The notes under the pieces are model-generated. The model was given only the letters and a program-made list of their open reading frames with translations, was not told where the DNA came from and ran no database searches. 64,000 nucleotides of DNA, from positions 134,347 through 198,346 of the forward strand of contig NW_005201277.1 in NCBI RefSeq assembly GCF_000372725.1, given 5' to 3'. Of this stretch, positions 59,655 through 64,000 are shown piece after piece. The DNA comes from Emiliania huxleyi CCMP1516. Its lineage: Eukaryota > Haptophyta > Isochrysidales > Noelaerhabdaceae. The position numbers and the translations under genes were made by a program. How positions within the stretch are numbered: position 1 is the stretch's first letter; each line of letters begins with the position of its first letter.

Positions 59655-62222
59655 ATGCGCCGCGCCGTGAGTGCGGCTAGGCACCTGCTGCAGAGCGTTG
59701 CCGTGGTGCTCTTCTGCTTCCTGCCGCTGCTGCCGTTGCTCCTGCTATTCTTCGCCATTATCTTTCCGCCACTAGCCATCGCCGGCTCGCTTGTCTCCGG
59801 CGACGATATCGGCCTGCCACCTGCCTGGCATCGCTGGCGCCGGCTGCCTCTGCTCGTCCGGCTACCGTTCGTCCTTTTCGTGCACCTCCCGATCGGCATG
59901 TACTGGCTCCTCGGGTTTATTGTCGAGGGCTTCCTTCTGAAGCCGGCAGCTCTCCTCGCCTACGAGCTCTTAGCCCGCGGCCCTCCTCGGTCCACAGAGC
60001 CCTGCGAGTCGGATGTCGAGTCCAACGAACCCAGCTCTCGGCGTCCGGCGCCGGCCAGCGAGGACGGAGGACGCTATCGGGAGCACGACTCAGTTTGGGC
60101 GGCGCTCGAGGGCGACGGGGACAAAGTCATACGCGGCGATGTGCGGTTGCTTAGCCTCTCGTGGCTGATGGGGCTGGCCGACCAGAATGGGGTGCTGCCG
60201 CGCCGGCAGGAGCTGCCCGAGGAGGCGTTTCTGGACGCGGCGCGGCTGAAGCGGATAGAGGCCGGCGATGCAGCCCAGCCCTCCCCTGTTTGTGGGGCGA
60301 GTGTCCGGAACCTCCTGTGAACCTGCCTCTAGGCGGGCGCGAGGCGCAGCCTCGATGTGCGCCGGTTCGAGCGCGTCTTCGCCGCCTGGAGCAAGGGCGG
60401 CGGCGGCCTCTCCCCCTTCCTCGGCTTCATGGCGACCCCGCTGCACAGCAGGCGCAACGCCGACGGGCTCCTTCCGATCGTCTCCGTCTCTAGAAGCGGA
60501 ACACGTGTCCATGGGTAGTCCAACTAGGGCTCGAGAGGACGCGTACTCCGCTGTATTGGGCCGTGAGTACTCACTGTAGCACCCCTCGTCGTCACACGGT
60601 GCTCTGAAGACTCTGCACAGTACCGCCTTCCCGCCCTGAGGCTGGTGCATTCACCGGGCAGGTCTCCATCTCCTACTGCTGGCTCGAGGCCGCGCATCCG
60701 GATCGGGAGGGCCGCCAGCTGCAGCTGCTCTGCCGCAAGCTGCGGAGTCTGTACGGCGGGCGCGGCCTGCTCGGCGCGTGCCGCGAATACGGCTTCTCCG
60801 ACATGGTGAGCTGCCTCCCGCGCCTTGCCCACCGCCACTCCCACTCCCTTCCTCACCGCCAGCCCCTTCCTGGCTCGCGGAGGGCGTCTTCCTCGACTGG
60901 TCCTCGGGCTACCAGAAGGACCCGGCGCTGTGGAGAGGGTGGATGGCGGACCAGGCGCTGTACGCCAAGAGCGACGGCGCGCTCAGTGAGCAGCAAGCCG
61001 CCGACCGGCGCGCGTACGAGGCGAGCCGAACCGCGGAGCAGAAGGCCGCCTTTGATCGCATGCTGAGCAACACGATGGATCTGTGGTACGCGCACTCCGC
61101 CATCACCGTGGTGCTGCTCACGCAGCTGCCCGACGAGCTTCCCGCCGGCTTCGACCCGAGCCGGACCTACGACAGCCGCGGATGGACGACCTTCGAACGG
61201 TGCTCCGCCGAGTTAGCAAAGATCAGCTCTTTGCAGTCGGCTCGGTGGAGCCTTGTCATCGACGTCTCTGACGAGGGCGGCGGCGCGGAGCGGCGCCTTC
61301 CGACGACGCCGCAGCGCATGGCGAAGCTGCTCGCCGGCTGCCGCTTCACCAACGGAGCAGACTCCTCCCTTGTGCTGCAGCTGTACGCGAAGACGGCGGC
61401 CGCGGTGCTGGGGACGGTGAGTGTCCTCGGGCACTCTCCCGTCCTCTCACACGTTCATAGTGCACTCACTTTCCCTCAAGCTCGTCACACTCACACGTTC
61501 ATAGCGCACTCACTTTCCCTGTCCACATAACTCACTCTTCACACTCTCCCTCCTAGGTGAGAGAACTCAGCTACGTAGGGCTGCCGCTCGTGCGCGGCGA
61601 CGAGTGGACCTCGCCGACGCGCCTCGCAGAGGCCCTCAACTATTGCGAGCGACTGCAGGAGCTGGCAGTCTGCGGCGCTCGTCTGGACGACGAGGGAGCG
61701 AGAGAACTCGCGGCCGGGATCGACCATGGCGCGCTGCCTGAGTTAGACATACTGTCGCTCAACGGCAGCCGCTTTGGCGCAAGGGGCGTCGCGGCCGTCT
61801 GCAGTGTCTTCGAGCGGGGCGTGGCGCGGAGGCTGACGCTCCTCACGCTGATGGGCACGCCCATCGGCGACGAAGGGGCGGCGGCGCTGGCCTCGGCGCT
61901 GGAGACACGGATGCTGCCTCCGAAGCTCGCGCTCTCCGTCTCCCTTTGCGATGTCGGCGATACGGGTGCGAAGGCGATCGCCGCTGCGCTGCGCCGCGCA
62001 GGCCCGGGAAGCCGCTGTCGCGTCTTTTGCTACTGGAACAGGATCGGACTCGCCGGCCGGTCGGCGCTCCTTGGGGCGCTCGAGGCCCAGCACGGGCCGG
62101 CGTTTGACCACTTGCTTGCAGGGACGCAGCACACTTGGCTGCTTGGGTCGGCGGCGTTCGTGCGCGCGATGGCGAGGGGGTTGCGCAGCGCTAGCGAGAG
62201 CGGTACCTTTCTGCCCACGTGA
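59655..62222 (+). CDS. Membrane-anchored HET/TIR-like protein with C-terminal LRRs
   Basis: Five exons (59655-60260, 60333-60479, 60662-60805, 60883-61416, 61557-62222), all phase 0, 698 residues. Two hydrophobic segments near the N-terminus (SVAVVLFCFLPLLPLLLLFF; LPFVLFVHLPIGMYWLLGFI) should anchor it. Then VLPRRQELPEEAFLDAARLK, IVSISYCWLEAAHPDREG, GVFLDWSSGY, LWYAHSAITVVLLTQLPDEL and YDSRGWTTFERCSAEL are the same landmarks as in the paralogues at 5165-7580 and 45666-47008. The RGW..FE Glu is kept, but Cys is Thr. The last exon has RI-type LRRs (LDILSLNGSRFGARGVAAV, LTLLTLMGTPIGDEGAAALA). Intron 2 is a family B introner; intron 1 is GC-AG. Confidence 0.8.
60480..60661 (+). mobile_element. 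Family B introner forming a 182-nt GT-AG intron
   Basis: Starts GTCTCCGTCTCTAGAAG; the next exon starts GTCTCCATCTCCTACTG (11-12-nt copy). The core includes TGTATTGGGCCGTGAGTACT, GCACCCCTCGTCGTCACACG, GTGCTCTGAAGACTCTGCAC, ACCGCCTTCCCGCCCTGAGG and ends CACCGGGCAG. Confidence 0.75.
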
Positions 62223-63838
62223 GGCACAATCGTCTGTCAGTGTGTTTAAAGAAAGAAAGAAAGAAAAGCGGGGCCTAAGCGAGCACTTGGAGCACTTGGA
62301 GTGCAGTTGGTAGCCTCACACATCCAACAGGGCCAGGGAGCTAAGGTGCTAAGCGGAAGCGCACCCAGCGGGCCGGATGATCGGGATCGGGTGTTGCGGG
62401 CAAGAGAGCCCTAGCCCTGGGGGTGCGCGTTCGCAGGGAAAGGGCCGTAAAGTAAACACGGGTCCCCGAGGGTTAGCTCTGCGCTCCGGGTTTCCCCTAG
62501 CAGCGGAACGCCCCCTCTACTAGAGCTGTTTAACATTAACTTTGGGCCTAACAGTTGCGCTAGTGTTGGCTGAAAAATCCTTAACGTTGTTCAAGTGTTC
62601 ACCCCAGCCCATGCTGTTACTGTTTGTTACTGTTGTTACTGTTGTTACTGTTGTTCAGCGGTCAGCAAGCAGAAAATGCCAAAAAACCCGGGTAAAACCC
62701 GAAAATACCTGGCTTTTCCCGGGTATTTTCGGGTATTACCCGCACTGGACGCTGGATGGAGATCGTCGTGGGTCACTGCCAGGCCTTCCTTATTGTTGTT
62801 CAGCCGGCCTAACGTTAGCTACTGTTGTTGGGGAGCCCCACTGTTGTTCTGTTGTTACTGTTAAAGGCCAAGGTAGGCCGCCTATTGAAATCGAACAGAG
62901 CGCTAGCGCTCTCTTCGCGCAAGCTCGCACGGCCTCTCACGCTCCGCTGCTGCCCTCTTGGCGGCTCTCCGCCCGCCAGCTCGACCAACTCGACCGCCGA
63001 GAGGCTGGGATTGGCCGGCGGCGCGACGCGTGGCCTCTGCTGCGGCCATCTCGGACGCTCAAGCGGCGCCAGCCAGCGGCTCGGCCGCGCATCCTTCACA
63101 CACGCCGCCACGACCAAGATGAGCGGGCCCGGTGTCGAGTCATGGTGCGAGATGCATGTCAGGGGCGGCCGTGGCGACAGCAGGTCCACCAGACGGGCGT
63201 CAAAGCTTGCCGTCGGCGTGCTGTCGTGGCGAGAGCCGAGACCGCTGCAGAGGAGCCGAGTGCAGTGGCGAGCCAGAGGCTACCAGGGTCACCAGGTGGT
63301 AGCCCTTGCCCATTCTGAGCAGGGATGTGCTTTGATGGGGTTGTGCTTGAGCGTGTGTGAAGTGGGAGTGCGTGCCGGCGGTGTCTGTGGCTGAAACGGG
63401 CGTGTGTGAGGCTGCAGAGCCGTGGTATGAGCCAGAGTGAGCTTCATCACCCAAGATAAGTGCGGTTTGGGACGGCTCAGACTTGCTGCTGATGGGCCTG
63501 GGCCAGATACCGACAAAGCGGCTTCCCGGTGAGGCGGAGCAGTCGCGCAGGGCGAGACGAGGGAGGGAGCAGGACGTTGCGGAGATCAGCAGGAGGATGT
63601 ACGAAGAGATTAGGAGCAGCAGGGACCCGAGGGACCATGTGGAAGACGGCTAGTGCTAGTCCCCCATCGGGAGGACGACCCCGGCTAGCCGCCGACCACA
63701 CCCACAAAGAACCCTGCACAAAGACCGCAGGGCGGGGACCTGTTCCTTTTTACCCATCTCCTAGTAGAGGTGTCCGTTTTATTTATTTATTTACTAGCAA
63801 CACTAGCATCTCGAGGACGTGCGTCGCCGACGCGGGAA
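62223..63838. other. Intergenic with hairpin, GTT-rich repeats and a retroelement-like remnant
   Basis: 62245-62263 AAAG units; 62620-62660 TGTTACTGT repeats; 62697-62734 a hairpin with 13-bp perfect arms (ACCCGAAAATACC / GGTATTTTCGGGT); 63447-63508 shared with 29276-29335; 63776-63793 TTTA units. No coding gene recognised. Confidence 0.6.
63447..63793 (+). mobile_element. Possible 3' end of a retroelement
   Basis: ATAAGTGCGGTTTGGGACGG and TGCTGCTGATGGGCCTGG match 29276-29335 at roughly 85 percent by eye. The segment ends in a TTTA array before the next gene start. The relation to the LINE at 14.5 kb is not established. Confidence 0.35.
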
Positions 63839-64000
63839 ATGGTGCCGAGACCGACCCAGCGCGTCGGCGGGCTCAGAGTCCTCGCCTACGAGAACCGCGA
63901 GAACGCCAGCTTCCACCGCATGGTGAGCGAGACGGCCGCGGCCACCGGCCTGCCCGTCACGATCGGCGCGATCGCGCCCGCCTCGCGACGCAACCTCATG
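63839..64000 (+). CDS. Start of an unrecognised gene, cut by the window end
   Basis: ATG 63839 opens 54 codons to the window edge (MVPRPTQRVGGLRVLAYENR...). The composition looks protein-like (RENASFHRMVSETAAATGLP), but no domain can be assigned. There is a possible exon boundary at CGCATG|GTGAGC (63928-63935), so the true protein may differ after FHRM. Confidence 0.45.
   Translation, partial: MVPRPTQRVGGLRVLAYENRENASFHRMVSETAAATGLPVTIGAIAPASRRNLM

Noticed and set aside
62290..62540. tRNA- or SINE-like sequence after the HET-LRR gene
   Set aside because: I could not fold a cloverleaf or find both promoter boxes with proper spacing.
62542..63318. 258-codon plus-strand frame
   Set aside because: Low-complexity and hairpin DNA at its start, no domain, and no supporting splice structure.

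Overview
This window looks like nuclear DNA of a GC-rich eukaryotic microalga, most probably a haptophyte (a coccolithophore or prymnesiophyte relative). The evidence is dense small introns, very high GC, a vertebrate-type TTAGGG telomere repeat, and a gene mix typical of such genomes: tandem AP2 domains, BspA-type leucine-rich repeats, RCC1, ankyrin and HET/TIR-like proteins. A dinoflagellate-like lineage is the main alternative, because some introns here start with GA. There is no operon structure, no CRISPR array and no tRNA or rRNA that I can recognise.

Layout. 1-1.04 kb: 3' part of a small-domain protein. 1.8-4.86 kb: six-AP2/SAM protein (+). 5.17-7.58 kb: HET/TIR-like ankyrin protein (-). 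9.2-14.27 kb: organellar translation initiation factor IF-2 with about 16 exons (+). 14.5-18.4 kb: non-LTR retrotransposon ORF of lower GC (+). 19.2-20.7 kb: F-box/RCC1 protein (+). 21.4-22 kb: small secreted protein (+). 22.8-25.7 kb: repeat and inverted-repeat zone. 25.8-27.0 kb: family 61 glycosyltransferase (+). 27.1-28.8 kb: 185-bp satellite plus interstitial telomeric arrays. 29.9-31.1 kb: BspA-type LRR protein (+). 31.3-32.7 kb: broken ClpB-like D2 ATPase (+). 32.8-41.5 kb: a 2,853-residue predicted protein (-) that joins a NUDT9-type Nudix hydrolase, two ADP-ribosyltransferase domains, LRRs, an RRM and a GDA1/CD39-like domain. 41.9-45.2 kb: two unrecognised genes (+). 45.7-47.0 kb: HET/TIR-like LRR protein (-). 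47.5-49.3 kb: MCUR1/CCDC90-like mitochondrial protein (-). 49.4-49.9 kb: ankyrin fragment. 50-51.4 kb: AT-rich DNA and a 62-bp satellite. 51.4-52.6 kb: SET-domain remnant (-). 52.8-55 kb: GT8-GT31 glycosyltransferase cut by a 100-N gap (-). 56.9-58.4 kb: 2-oxopent-4-enoate hydratase-like enzyme (+). 59.7-62.2 kb: membrane-anchored HET/TIR-like LRR protein (+). 63.8 kb to the end: start of another gene (+).

Two things stand out. First, introns. By hand I resolved about 41: roughly 18 GT-AG, 18 GC-AG and 5 GA-AG. Very many begin with a 6-31 nt copy of the first bases of the following exon, filled either with a dispersed introner-like element (at least three families here) or with 10-11-bp-period tandem repeats. 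This looks like intron birth by duplication of AGG sites in a genome whose spliceosome accepts AG|G followed by T, C or A. Second, NAD/ADP-ribose and self/non-self signalling chemistry: the Nudix-ART-LRR-RRM-CD39-ART protein and three HET/TIR-like paralogues with ankyrin or LRR partners lie within 57 kb. They suggest an algal NLR-like or ADP-ribose signalling repertoire. The functional link is inference.
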